The translations under genes were made by a program, and so were the position numbers. From Bin87 sp965204395 (GTDB lineage: Bacteria; Chloroflexota; Dehalococcoidia; Lucifugimonadales; UBA3495), in contig OZ241987.1 in the NCBI GenBank assembly GCA_965204395.1, positions 2,418,001 through 2,482,000 of the forward strand: DNA of 64,000 nt. The letters are read 5' to 3'. The notes beneath the pieces were generated by a model that was given only the letters and a program-made list of their open reading frames with translations, was not told the DNA's origin and did not search any database. Below are positions 18,055 through 26,764 of the stretch, one piece after another; position 1 is the first letter of the stretch, and every line of letters begins with the position of its first letter.

Positions 18055-19109
18055 ATGAGCAAAGACCAAATCCTGCAGGCCAAAGAGCCGTGGTACCGAA
18101 GACTGCTCGGCCGGGTCAACCGCCGGCCGGTCCGTTACGACGGAACCACCATCACCGTCGAGGAACCACACGAGCAGAACCACCAGACGGTGGCGGCATC
18201 GACCCTGGCCGGCGTAACTCTCACCAAAGGCATCACCACCAACAGCCTGACGATCCGCACCAAAGACGGCCAAATCATCGAGGCGGACGGACTCGCCGAA
18301 GTCGGCCTCGGCCGCTCTGCACCTCGTACTCTCAAGCCAAATCCAAGAGCGCGAACTGGACCAGGCGGCCGCCCGTCAGGCAACCCAACTCGCCCCGGTC
18401 ATCCACCACAAAGCCGAAGAACTCCAACATGCGCTCCCCGCCGACCGGTACATCCGCCACTCCACCGCCATTCAACTCCGCGACACCATCCATCCAAAGC
18501 ATCCAGCATGAATGCACCGACCGAGTACGACGGCACCTGGACACCGCCACCACCAGCAACCTCGACATCATCGACGAGCTGGCGCAGGCCCTCTCCGGTG
18601 AGCAGCACCGTAACAAAGCAAACGCGGCCCGGACAAACGCGGAGGCCAACCGAGTCTCATACGCCACGGCCGACATTTTGCCCAGCGGCCTCACCCACGA
18701 ACCGGCCCGAGCCATCGCCACCGACGAGGACGCCACGCTGGTGCTCGCCGGCACCGTAAGGCCCATTTGCCCCGTCTGTAACCGGGGCTCTCTCGTGCGG
18801 TCCCAGAGCGGAGACAACCTCCGCTACACCAACAGCCCGGTTTGCCGGCACCTGTCGCCGAGGTGCCCCAACTGCCGGGTCGGCTACGCAACCATCAACG
18901 CCCACTCCACGAGAGCGACCTGCTCCAACCCCGATTGCCATGAACCATCCCGGACCTGCCCTGAGTACAGAAAGGGCATCGTGGTCTTGCGAACGAACCC
19001 GCGCCGGTTCTGGGCCTGCAGCCGATATTACGACACGCTGTCCTGCACGTTCACGGCACCGTTCGGGAACAGCAAATACCGCCGGCGCGGTGCAACCAAG
19101 CTAAGTTGA
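18055..19109 (+). pseudogene. HelD-like helicase remnant with helicase core deleted
   Basis: Three reading frames must be joined. The first (18055 to about 18305) gives WYRRLLGRVNRRPVRYDG and a strand-rich module like the N-terminal domain of helicase IV. The second (to the TGA at 18509) gives SQIQERELDQAAARQ and a helical stretch. The third runs to 19109 and reads SGLTHEPARAIATDEDATLVLAG, the segment just before Walker A in UvrD-like helicases. The expected AGxGKT does not follow; the frame jumps directly to a two-part zinc ribbon (ICPVCNRGSLV...CPNC..., RRFWACSRY...C) of the kind at the C-terminus of HelD-like and topoisomerase proteins. The whole ATPase core, expected to be several hundred codons, is missing. 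Confidence 0.55.
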
Positions 19110-19431
19110 CCATCATAAGCGGTGAGGACAGGCCTCTACGCCCACGCCGCCCAACCGACAGGCGATGTGTACTACGCCCCATCAGACTGGATCGGGACAC
19201 CACGCACGCAGAGAAGATCCAGAACGAGCACCCCGACTTCGTCTGCAAACAGACCGACCTACCCGCGAGAGGGCAAAGCCGGCAAGGAACGAGTCGCCTT
19301 TTCCCCAAAATCTGCCTACCAGCAGAAGAATGTGGTAACGGACCATTCTTCGAATGGTCAAGAGACATGGACGAAACCATCGAAGCCATGCACGCAGCGT
19401 ACGACGTTCAGGACGAGTAGGACACAGGAAT

Positions 19432-20685
19432 ATGAGAGATTTCACGCCCATCAGAACAGCCACGATAATCACGATAGCCTTGCTCACACTAGGATTGGGC
19501 GTAGGATGCAACTTCTTCAACGCGACACCATCGGAGTGTATCCAAGCGGCGGAGGATGCCGGTCTGCCCGACGAGGTCATCGAACAACTGCGCAACCCAG
19601 ACGACCTGAACGCACTCGAGAGGGCAGCATTACAACAGGCTCTGAGACGGGCGGGAATCGACGACGTATGTGAAGTCGCGTCTGAAAGCTCGACCGGGTC
19701 CGCCGACAAACAGCAAGAGTCAAGCAGACCCGAGGGGCAAGAAGGCGCCCGCATCCCTGACGACGAACATCGCCAACGATGCAGCTTCTGGGCGCTCAAC
19801 AACCTCCAGCCAGTCGTGTACAGCGAGTTCGCCTCACTCAACCCGGACACTATGGACGATCTCGACCGGATCCTCTGGCGATCCAAGATCCACGGAAACA
19901 ACCATCTCGGCTATTACGACGACGACCCCGATGCGACCGGAGACAACGCACCCCTCGGCCCCAGAAACCCGGGGATCTACTGCCGTGACTACTGGGCCGA
20001 GCCGTTGAACAAAAGCAACGCAGACCTCCGCAATGAAGGTTTCGAGGCAGAGTGCCGGTTCCGGCTGGAAGACCGGATCGCCAACCGGTACCAACGCCTG
20101 ACAGACTGGGTGTATAACGACGACGACAACGAACTCATCTACGAGACACCCAACCAGTACGTGAGGATCCTCCAGTGGTTGGACCTGACCGGGGACGAAT
20201 TGCGCAACGCCGACGTACCCCCATACCAGATCCTGCAAATTCAGAGCCGGTACCCGTACGCTCACTCGCACGACTGGGTCCCGACCGAAGATGACCTCAT
20301 CGACTACGTGCGTGAATACGAAGAAACTCTCGACTTGGAGTGGCTCGGAATCGTCAGGGCGGCCGGCCTCAGCGAAGGGTCAACCGACATCCAAGCTTGC
20401 CACTACTACTACCCGCAACTCTTCTACGGGTACTGGGTACCATTCGACCCGGACCGAATGCCGGACAGCGACCAGTACGAACAGCGGGAACTGCCAAGTT
20501 ACGAGGGAGCGACGACTCCGGTTTACCTGCCCAAGCTCGTCACAGCAGAGCGTATACGGGCCGGATATCCGTTGGGCAAGACCGCCGGACGGTATCACCT
20601 GTGTCAGAACAGCAGCGAGACCGAGGAGGTCGGGTACTACTACGTCGACCACCCGGCGGGCGATTACTGCGAACGCAAACCGTAG
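19432..20685 (+). CDS. Putative lipoprotein, paralogue of the 6099 product
   Basis: The ATG at 19432 follows AGGA and gives a lipoprotein signal peptide ending LGVGC (Cys26). The mature protein begins with a helical segment of about 60 residues absent from the paralogue (DEVIEQLRNPDDLNALERAALQQ) and a Ser/Glu linker. It then follows the shared domain: WALNNLQPVVYSEF, MDDLDRILWR, EPLNKSNADLRNE, YETPNQYVRILQWLDL and C-HYYYPQLFYGYWVPF. A C-terminal extension of about 50 residues is unique. Probably membrane-anchored and exported; function is unknown. Confidence 0.8.
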   Translation: MRDFTPIRTATIITIALLTLGLGVGCNFFNATPSECIQAAEDAGLPDEVIEQLRNPDDLNALERAALQQALRRAGIDDVCEVASESSTGSADKQQESSRPEGQEGARIPDDEHRQRCSFWALNNLQPVVYSEFASLNPDTMDDLDRILWRSKIHGNNHLGYYDDDPDATGDNAPLGPRNPGIYCRDYWAEPLNKSNADLRNEGFEAECRFRLEDRIANRYQRLTDWVYNDDDNELIYETPNQYVRILQWLDLTGDELRNADVPPYQILQIQSRYPYAHSHDWVPTEDDLIDYVREYEETLDLEWLGIVRAAGLSEGSTDIQACHYYYPQLFYGYWVPFDPDRMPDSDQYEQRELPSYEGATTPVYLPKLVTAERIRAGYPLGKTAGRYHLCQNSSETEEVGYYYVDHPAGDYCERKP

Positions 20686-21048
20686 CCCACCCAAGAACGA
20701 CACGGGAACAGGTTCAGCCGAACGCCCGCCGCGCGTTATTTGCCACGACCCGTCCCCGGTGAAGGGTTGTTAAGAAAACGCCGCCCACCAGATCGGTGTG
20801 AGACGCCTCGGTTTGACCTGTCGGCGGTTGAGGCGTATTTCCCTACCCCGACACCCAGATACGCCAAACGAGGGCGTCTGAGCGAGTCCGAGCACGTCCA
20901 AATACACCGGTCAACGCACCATAGGTCACGACGCGAGGAGCGCGCAACCAAACCAATTGCCAAGAGAGGCCCCCGCAGCCGCGAGGGATAGACCTTTCCG
21001 GCAGCCATTATTCAGCGTTTTGCAAGCGTCTCTACATCATCAACCAAA
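20686..21048 (+). other. Intergenic stretch with a degenerate repeat module
   Basis: No convincing gene. Around 20795-20893, GACGCCTCGGTTTGACC and later GCCAAACGAGGGCGTCTGAGCGAGT resemble the dispersed module seen at 37259 and 40735. The remainder shows nothing recognisable. Confidence 0.4.
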
Positions 21049-21050
21049 AG

Positions 21051-21080
21051 TTGACATCCATCATCCGGGAAGGCGACAAT
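21051..21080 (+). promoter_or_regulatory. Sigma-70-type promoter for the ImmA-like gene
   Basis: TTGACA at 21051, an 18-base spacer, then GACAAT at 21075. Transcription would begin near 21087, two bases before the GTG at 21089, implying a leaderless message. This agrees with the absence of a ribosome-binding site at that GTG. Confidence 0.5.
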
Positions 21081-21088
21081 CGCCTCAC

Positions 21089-22132
21089 GTGGGCACATAT
21101 ACCAACGCAGCATCGCCATACTCAACAGGGCCGTCACCGGCCAAGTACACTTTCTTGACAGCCAACGCCATACGATCGTTCCACTCGCTAGTCGAACGCC
21201 TCGAAAGCGCAGGTTTCGACCGGGCCTTTATCCACAGTACAATCCTCCCTGACTGGTGGGATGAAACCTGCGAGGAAGACCCGCAACTGTTGCCCGACTT
21301 TGAATTCCGAACAGCCCGCTTTCTCAACCTCCCCCTCGATACGATTCAGGATCCGACTGCATTGCTGGTCCAACCCCACCAGCCAACGACCAACGAAGAC
21401 GTATCACCCGCGTCGATACACGCCGGCATCCAAATCGCCCAAGCAGTGATCCGTAACCTGCGCGATGACGCACCCGCCACGCTGCCCCCCAAAACCGGAC
21501 GAACCTGGCGCGCCGAACTCCTGGACGGACTGGACCAACCGGTAGCACTCCACACAATCGTGAGCGACCTCTGGAACCGCCACATACCGGTGGTACCTGT
21601 CATCAGCCTGCCACAGCCGGATTTCCAAACCCTCGGCTGCGTTATCCAGGGCCGGCCCTTGGTGATGATGTCTAACCGCATCACCGACCACCGGAAAGCC
21701 GCTGTGCACACAGCTCACCAGATCGCGCACATCATCGCCGGCGACTGCGCGAACGACAAAGTCGTAACACACCAAGACGCGCCAGACCTCAACAACCCGT
21801 CCGAAGCCGGATTCAACGCATTCACCCGAGAGGTGATGGTTGATGGAACTGACGGAGCCATGCTCCCACCAGAACCCGCGACGAAACCTAACCAAACGGA
21901 CAACCCTAAGCCGTTTCCAGAAAACGTCGATTTTTGGGTATCATCTGCCCTGCGTAAGGTAACCGTCCTGGATTTCAATTCTGATATTCCCAAATACCGG
22001 GCCATGCTTCCGGTACGGTCAATCTTGTTCAATGAGTTCGTACTGAACGTGGACGTCGCCGCCGCCTCGGATACCGACACCAATCTGCTGCGGTGCGTTC
22101 ATGACGGAACCCTCGCCACTCCTACTCATTGA
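21089..22132 (+). CDS. ImmA/IrrE-like (M78) protein with HQxxH instead of HExxH
   Basis: The frame is open further upstream, but the promoter at 21051 points to GTG 21089. The N-terminal 100 residues (ERLESAGFDRAFIHSTILPDWWDE) match the front part of a known group of ImmA/IrrE-like proteins. The zinc-peptidase region is at about residues 190-250: GRPLVMMSN, then KAAVHTAHQIAHIIAGDC, then SEAGFNAFTREVMV, which fits the M78 order of strand, HExxH helix and E-x-x-NAFA helix. The catalytic Glu is replaced by Gln (CAG at 21719). Family members process repressors or sense stress; this one may bind metal without cleaving. It overlaps the PIN-like gene by 32 bases. Confidence 0.65.
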   Translation: MGTYTNAASPYSTGPSPAKYTFLTANAIRSFHSLVERLESAGFDRAFIHSTILPDWWDETCEEDPQLLPDFEFRTARFLNLPLDTIQDPTALLVQPHQPTTNEDVSPASIHAGIQIAQAVIRNLRDDAPATLPPKTGRTWRAELLDGLDQPVALHTIVSDLWNRHIPVVPVISLPQPDFQTLGCVIQGRPLVMMSNRITDHRKAAVHTAHQIAHIIAGDCANDKVVTHQDAPDLNNPSEAGFNAFTREVMVDGTDGAMLPPEPATKPNQTDNPKPFPENVDFWVSSALRKVTVLDFNSDIPKYRAMLPVRSILFNEFVLNVDVAAASDTDTNLLRCVHDGTLATPTH

Positions 22133-22322
22133 CAACGACATATTTGGCAAGCTCGGAGCCACCCACCTGTTCCTGGATGCTGTCGCAGCCTTGGGAGCTT
22201 TTTACGACCAGTGCCGCCGCACCCCGGAGCTTCCTTATATGCTGCGGAGAGGGTCATTCCGGGAACACCTAGGTCCAGATTTTGCCAAGTGCCTAGCAGC
22301 CCGTCTGAGGATTGGCGGGTGA
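22101..22322 (+). pseudogene. PIN-like protein truncated by IS1182
   Basis: The ATG at 22101 lies inside the end of the ImmA-like gene, so the two were translationally coupled. The N-terminus LLLIDNDIFGKLG has the first acidic strand of a PIN-like nuclease (Asp followed by N-D-I-F) and then two helices (FLDAVAALGAFYDQCRR). After about 65 residues the frame enters the IS1182 terminal repeat at 22296 and stops, so the nuclease is incomplete. ImmA-like plus PIN-like pairs occur as toxin-antitoxin-like modules; applying that here is inference. Confidence 0.5.
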
Positions 22323-22576
22323 TTGCTGATGAGGCCATGTGGTAGGCACGGTTCACACGGTTAGCGGGCTTGGCGATGTGGTATTGCCCAACGGGCGGCA
22401 GTGGCGGAAGAGCTTGAGCAGGTTGTGGCCGGTGCAGATCAGCGACCACTCGCCCTGGACCTTTGCCAATCCCCGCAGCAGGAACTGCCGGAAGCCTCTG
22501 CCCTGCTTGATCTGTCCGAAGACCGGCTCCACCGTCGCCATGCGCAGCGCGTAACGCTTACGACCCCGCTTGGTCT

Positions 22577-22593
22577 GTCCGCCTATGGCGGAC
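22577..22593. repeat. 17-bp palindrome inserted in the transposase
   Basis: GTCCGCCTATGGCGGAC is a perfect inverted repeat with a three-base centre. It lies exactly where the transposase frame breaks between PKDRMRR and TKRGRKRYALRM, and it brings an in-frame TAG on the minus strand. Confidence 0.75.
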
Positions 22594-23331
22594 GGCGCAT
22601 CCGGTCTTTGGGAGAGAGAGCTTTGGGGATGCGTCCTCTGGGCGCGGGCGGCGGCTGGTGGCCGTGGCGGGTCTTTTCCGGCGCGATGAAGGGGTCGGTG
22701 CCCAGGGCCGATAGTTCTGCCACGGCCGTGGCCGAGTAGTAGCCAGCGTCGGCGGACACCTCCCTGGGTACCACTCCCACATTGGCGATGGCTTCCTCGA
22801 CCATCACCACGGCCTGCTGCTTGTCCGAGGCCTGGTTGGTGGCTCTGGCCGCAATGATCACCTGCTGCTCATGGTCCACCATCGCCTGGCAGTTGTAGGC
22901 TTGCAGGAAGTCCCGCCCGCCAGCAGCGGGCATGATGCGGAACTCCACATCGGTGAAGTTGCGCTGGGCCTGGTCGTCAGGCACTCCAGGCTGATCCTTG
23001 CCCTCAGCCTCAGCCTGTTCCGCCTCAGCCCGGGCCTCGGCTTCCAGCGCCGCCACGGCCTCCCGGATCCGCTCCAACCGGCCCTCCCGAAAGGACAACT
23101 CCACCGGCAACTCATCACCGCGCTTGTCCTTCACGTACCGCCGATCCTCCTCCTCATCCACCTCCTGGGCCAACCGCAGCAACTCATCCACCTCACCCTG
23201 CAACTGCGCTTCCTTCTCTTTCATGCGCTTATAGCTCATCGCCTTGTGTTTCGACGCATTGGCCTTGACCTTGGTGCCGTCCAGCGCCACGTGACCCAAC
23301 TTCACCAATCCCGCCCGCTGGCAAAACACCA

Positions 23332-23378
23332 GTCGGCCTATGGCGGATCGGTGCTGTTTCTATCCGCCACAGGCGGAC
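23332..23378. repeat. Pair of related palindromes inserted in the transposase
   Basis: GTCGGCCTATGGCGGAT and ATCCGCCACAGGCGGAC lie 13 bases apart. Both are versions of the palindrome at 22577, the first with one mismatch in its stem. They replace the coding segment between FRTDHLA and CQRAGLV and shift the frame. Confidence 0.7.
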
Positions 23379-23937
23379 CGCCAAATGGTCCGTGCGAAAG
23401 TTCGAGATGGTGCGGAAATCGGGCGTGTTATTGGCCGCCAGCACCCGGAAGGAGATGTACTCGCGCAGCCTGGTGGCGATGCGCCGCGATGGCGGCACCT
23501 CGCGCGGTAGCCGTAGAGCAGCACCTTCACGATCATCCTGGGATCGTAGAGAGGGCCACCGCGCCTTTCGCCCTCGTAGCGGGCCGCGATCTCAGAGAGA
23601 TCCAACTGGCCCACCACGTCGGAGATGAAATTGGACAAGTGGTTCTCCGGCAGCCCTTCCCTCAGCGCCGCCGGCAGCAGCAACTGCTGGTCAGGATCAT
23701 AAGGCAGGTAGGTCTTGTCCATCACCGGCTCCCAGTTACGGGACTGCCCATCATACCCTTTCCGTCTCGCTGGCCTCTTTCTCGGACAGGCTGCAAGCGC
23801 TGATCTGTACTCCCAAGACGATGCGTATTGCTGCTCGGCCTCTGTCACGAATCGAACCACACCCATTGTGCCCGAAACGACTCGCTCTCCACGGTTACCG
23901 GACACGCTACTCAGTCGTTTCTATTCGGAGATCTGCC

Positions 23938-25239
23938 ATGGCAATACCAAATTTCGCTAATCGGACGTTTTACAAAGGTGACAACCTCGAGTTCCTTCGG
24001 GGAATGCACTCGGAGTCCATTGACTTGATCGCCACGGACCCGCCTTTCAATACCGGCGGCAGTCGGTCCGGGTCCGCAGGCAGTTACGAGGACAATTGGA
24101 AATGGCTCAGAGACGGCGAACGCAAACCGGATCAATGGCACTGGGAAAGCGTGGTTTACGAAAGTTGGCTAGAGCAGATCCGAGAGGATAGCTTCTGCCT
24201 CTATTCGCTGATTGACACCACAAAAAGCATTCAAGGTGACAGTGCATCCGCGTTCTTGTGCTTCCTAGGGATTCGGTTGTTGGAAATGCACCGCATACTG
24301 AAGCCGACCGGGTGCATCTATATCCACTGCGACCACAGGATGAATTCCTATATCAGGGTATCAATGGACGCCATCTTCGGCCGCAATAACTTTCGGAACG
24401 AGATCGTGTGGCGACGCTACGGATCACACAACGACGCCGCCGCCAAATGGGGTAACGTCCATGAAACCATCCTGTTCTACAGCAAATCAGACCAGTACGT
24501 CTGGACTGGTGAAGTCCGCGAGTCGCTCGACGACACGTACGTCGCACAGGCTTACCGATACCAGGACGAACGAGGACGCTACACCACGGCACCCCTGCAC
24601 GCCAGAGGACTGTCCGGTGGGGGCAACGAGTTCGTCTGGCGCGGAATCAACGATACCTGGCGGTTCAGCGAAAAGCGACTAGAAGAACTCGACAGGAAAA
24701 ACATGATCCATTGGCCAAAGAATGGCCGCATTCCCCGGCGCAAGGTGTACCTCGACCGCTCCAAGGGCATCCCCGCCCGGGACCTGATACTCGATATAGG
24801 CGTGGCGCCGCATCATGAAAGGACCGGTTCGCCAGACCAGAAGCCGTTAGCCTTGTACGAACGGCTTATACGTGCATCCAGCAACGTCGGAGATTGGGTG
24901 CTAGATCCTTTCAGCGGCAGTGCCACCACGCTGGTCGCCGCCGAAAACTTGAAACGTCGGTGGGTCGGGATTGACCGACGCTCCGACGCCGAAGCCCACC
25001 TGCTGGATCGTCTTCTGTTCGCTGGCGATCCGAGAGGTTTCATTCCGGTGAGTAAATCTGGCGACATTTTGTCCACGGAACGTGCATTGGAAGCCCACCT
25101 TTTGGGTCGTCATATGGACCTCGTCATCACGGAAGTGCCGCCGGTCCGTAGTGATGATCACGAAACCCCACTCAGCCTGCCAATCCATCCAAAAAATGAG
25201 CACGTTGAACCACAAACCGTTAGACCACCACGAGGTTAA
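23938..25239 (+). CDS. Type II DNA methyltransferase, beta class, 3' end frameshifted
   Basis: The ATG at 23938 has GGAG upstream; the longer open frame begins inside IS flank sequence. The 433-residue product has the catalytic DPPF (residues 34-37) before the AdoMet-binding DPFSGSATT (323-331), the beta-class order of N6-adenine or N4-cytosine methyltransferases. The target-recognition region lies between them. The last ten codons are out of character. In the +1 frame the sequence continues with DHHEVKEALIKLFGFQC and then remains of an HNH domain (see 25180), so the original protein was a methyltransferase fused to an HNH endonuclease-like tail. The methyltransferase part looks intact. Confidence 0.85.
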   Translation: MAIPNFANRTFYKGDNLEFLRGMHSESIDLIATDPPFNTGGSRSGSAGSYEDNWKWLRDGERKPDQWHWESVVYESWLEQIREDSFCLYSLIDTTKSIQGDSASAFLCFLGIRLLEMHRILKPTGCIYIHCDHRMNSYIRVSMDAIFGRNNFRNEIVWRRYGSHNDAAAKWGNVHETILFYSKSDQYVWTGEVRESLDDTYVAQAYRYQDERGRYTTAPLHARGLSGGGNEFVWRGINDTWRFSEKRLEELDRKNMIHWPKNGRIPRRKVYLDRSKGIPARDLILDIGVAPHHERTGSPDQKPLALYERLIRASSNVGDWVLDPFSGSATTLVAAENLKRRWVGIDRRSDAEAHLLDRLLFAGDPRGFIPVSKSGDILSTERALEAHLLGRHMDLVITEVPPVRSDDHETPLSLPIHPKNEHVEPQTVRPPRG

Positions 25240-25435
25240 AGAGGCTTTGATCAAACTATTTGGGTTTCAATGTTGAGGCTCCGATTTCATCGCTCAGGAA
25301 ACTCGCTCCCATGCCACGGACCAGTCTTTGAATTGGTTGACATGGAACCGGAAAGCAATAGCCGGAGCGCCGGGTTGCACAACCGCGCTCTACTGTGACC
25401 CCAATGCAACCCCGACAGATTTGAAAACCGCACGA
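25180..25435 (+). pseudogene. Decayed HNH nuclease tail of the methyltransferase
   Basis: Beyond a frameshift near 25200, the sequence reads LDHHEVKEALIKLFGFQC, then a stop where Trp is expected in a C-W-G-C motif, then after another shift LELVDMEP...SAGLHNRALL-stop-PQCNP. This parallels the HNH order L-E-x-DH...P.S.G...HNRALLCPxCN with DH changed to DM and the Cys codon changed to TGA. The nuclease part is therefore dead. No other gene lies between 25240 and 25625. Confidence 0.5.
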
Positions 25436-25625
25436 TCCCGTAGAGTAGACGACAAGCCGGCTACGCTACAGGCGGGTTTAGTTGGGAACATCACGCAATT
25501 GACCTACGGATCACCGGCGGGAAAATCGCGCAGTACTTGGAAGGATGCGCAAGAAAGACCCCGTTCGTCGCCAAATCTTGATCGCCTAGATCGTGACATC
25601 CGGCGTCATTCCATAATCGGCCGAT

Positions 25626-26555
25626 CTAATGCGGAGCGTTGAGCCAGTCCATCACATGGAGCCCCACCTGACTTTCGCTCAAACCACCGATACCCACATC
25701 ACTACTGTCCCTCGTTACGTTCAAACGCGAACCGCGTAATGGAGCGATGGTCTGCAATCGGATCAGCGGTGGTTCCAACTTGCTGGAAAAATACAGAATG
25801 GTGAGGGGCACTGACCCCCGGTCGAATTCCCGCAGGTTCGATACAAGAGCATCGAGGCTTTGGTATTTTCTCCCGTCTGGTTTCGGGTAATAACGCGACG
25901 CCAGATGCTGGTTAAGTGGTTCTAGTTTCGTATGCTTTTTGTATTCGATCACATGGCGGATGTTACCGAGTTCATCGACTACGATCGCGTCCGCATCCCC
26001 TGGAAATATGTCCTGGGTTCCCGAAATGGCGCATTCAACCGCGCTGGTTCCGGATCGCAAACCCTTCCGCCCCACCTGAGATCGCGCTCCTCCTCTGTCT
26101 CTCCTAAAAGCTTGCTGTAGCAACCTCAGCGTCGACCTCCGGATTTGCAGAGCCCCTTCGTCTGAGCGCAACACCGACCAAATCGGAGTCCGCGCGTCGA
26201 TCTTACCAACGGGAATTTCGGGCAGGATGACCGACACGATCCGCTTGTTATATTGGGCGCAAACAGCCTCCAAATTCTCGAAGTAATGAACGCTCCCGCT
26301 CGCAGTAAACGCCGCCATGACGTCCTCGTCGCAGACCGAGCTCAGCGTTTCGCCGGACTCCAGGTCGAGAAGACGCGACATCAAGAGGTTGTCGCTGATG
26401 GTGTAAGGGCGGTCGTTCCATCGCACGAAGAATTGAAAACTGTAAACCGCCCACCCTTCAGGGAGGCCGGCCTCAACCCATAGGTTGGGATCCGGACCTG
26501 CTGTGGTTCGAGCGCGGTTGAAGCAAGGGGCCTGACGTAATGGAGATATGAACAT
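25626..26555 (-). CDS. Putative PD-(D/E)XK nuclease of the restriction island
   Basis: A 309-residue protein whose ATG at 26555 has AGAGGA five bases upstream. Near residue 185-205 the order DIFPGDADAIVVDELGNIRHVIEYKKH is a PD-(D/E)XK catalytic core (D, then E-x-K on the next strand). The N-terminal half is a strand-rich domain (WAVYSFQFFVRWNDRPYTISD) without a recognised family. It is convergent with the methyltransferase and lies downstream of the type III Res gene on the same strand, separated by about 210 bases. A role as a restriction or defence nuclease is inferred. It could be the partner of the methyltransferase or an added gene of the type III system. Confidence 0.6.
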   Translation of the reverse strand: MFISPLRQAPCFNRARTTAGPDPNLWVEAGLPEGWAVYSFQFFVRWNDRPYTISDNLLMSRLLDLESGETLSSVCDEDVMAAFTASGSVHYFENLEAVCAQYNKRIVSVILPEIPVGKIDARTPIWSVLRSDEGALQIRRSTLRLLQQAFRRDRGGARSQVGRKGLRSGTSAVECAISGTQDIFPGDADAIVVDELGNIRHVIEYKKHTKLEPLNQHLASRYYPKPDGRKYQSLDALVSNLREFDRGSVPLTILYFSSKLEPPLIRLQTIAPLRGSRLNVTRDSSDVGIGGLSESQVGLHVMDWLNAPH

Positions 26556-26764
26556 ACGGTCCTCTATCTAAACCCAGCCGGAACTGGCGGTTTGCTTGGG
26601 ATGCCCTGTTGGGATTCCTCATGAGATGCAGTCGCTTTGTTTCCAACCCGAAGGCAGTCAGTTTTCGGCGCATGGCGAACCACGTTTTATAGGTATTCCT
26701 GAGTAGTGCGCCCCAAAATATTTCGGCAGGAGGTTGAACAGAGCTAACCTCTTCCGATCGACAG

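Larger units (their letters stand above)
22353..23722 (-). pseudogene. IS1182 transposase, multiply frameshifted
   Basis: The start at 23722 has GGGAG upstream. The pieces in order are: MDKTYLPYDPDQQLLLPAAL through MIVKVLLYGY; a frame change near 23500, then VPPSRRIATRLREYISFRVLA to FRTDHLA; a break near 23340-23380; VFCQRAGLVKLGHVALDGTKVKANASKHKAMSY through SADAGYYS (DDE core); a break near 22585; then TKRGRKRYALRMATVEPVFGQIKQGRGFRQF and the C-terminal helix. Two of the breaks coincide with short palindromes of the same sequence (see 22577 and 23332). The protein would have been about 450 residues. Confidence 0.8.
22296..23794 (-). mobile_element. IS1182-family insertion sequence, inactive
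   Basis: Bounded by imperfect inverted repeats: GCAGCCCGTCTGAGGA at 22296 and, on the other strand ending at 23794, GCAGCCTGTCCGAGAA (13 of 16 match). It encodes a broken transposase on the minus strand. No clear target duplication is visible. It interrupts the PIN-like gene. Confidence 0.7.

Noticed and set aside
19106..19420. 104-codon frame overlapping the end of the HelD-like remnant
   Set aside because: It starts at a TTG without a ribosome-binding site and has irregular composition; only the last 17 codons look protein-like.
22871..23803. Plus-strand frame of about 310 codons across the IS1182 element
   Set aside because: It is antisense to the recognisable transposase pieces and has no protein signature.
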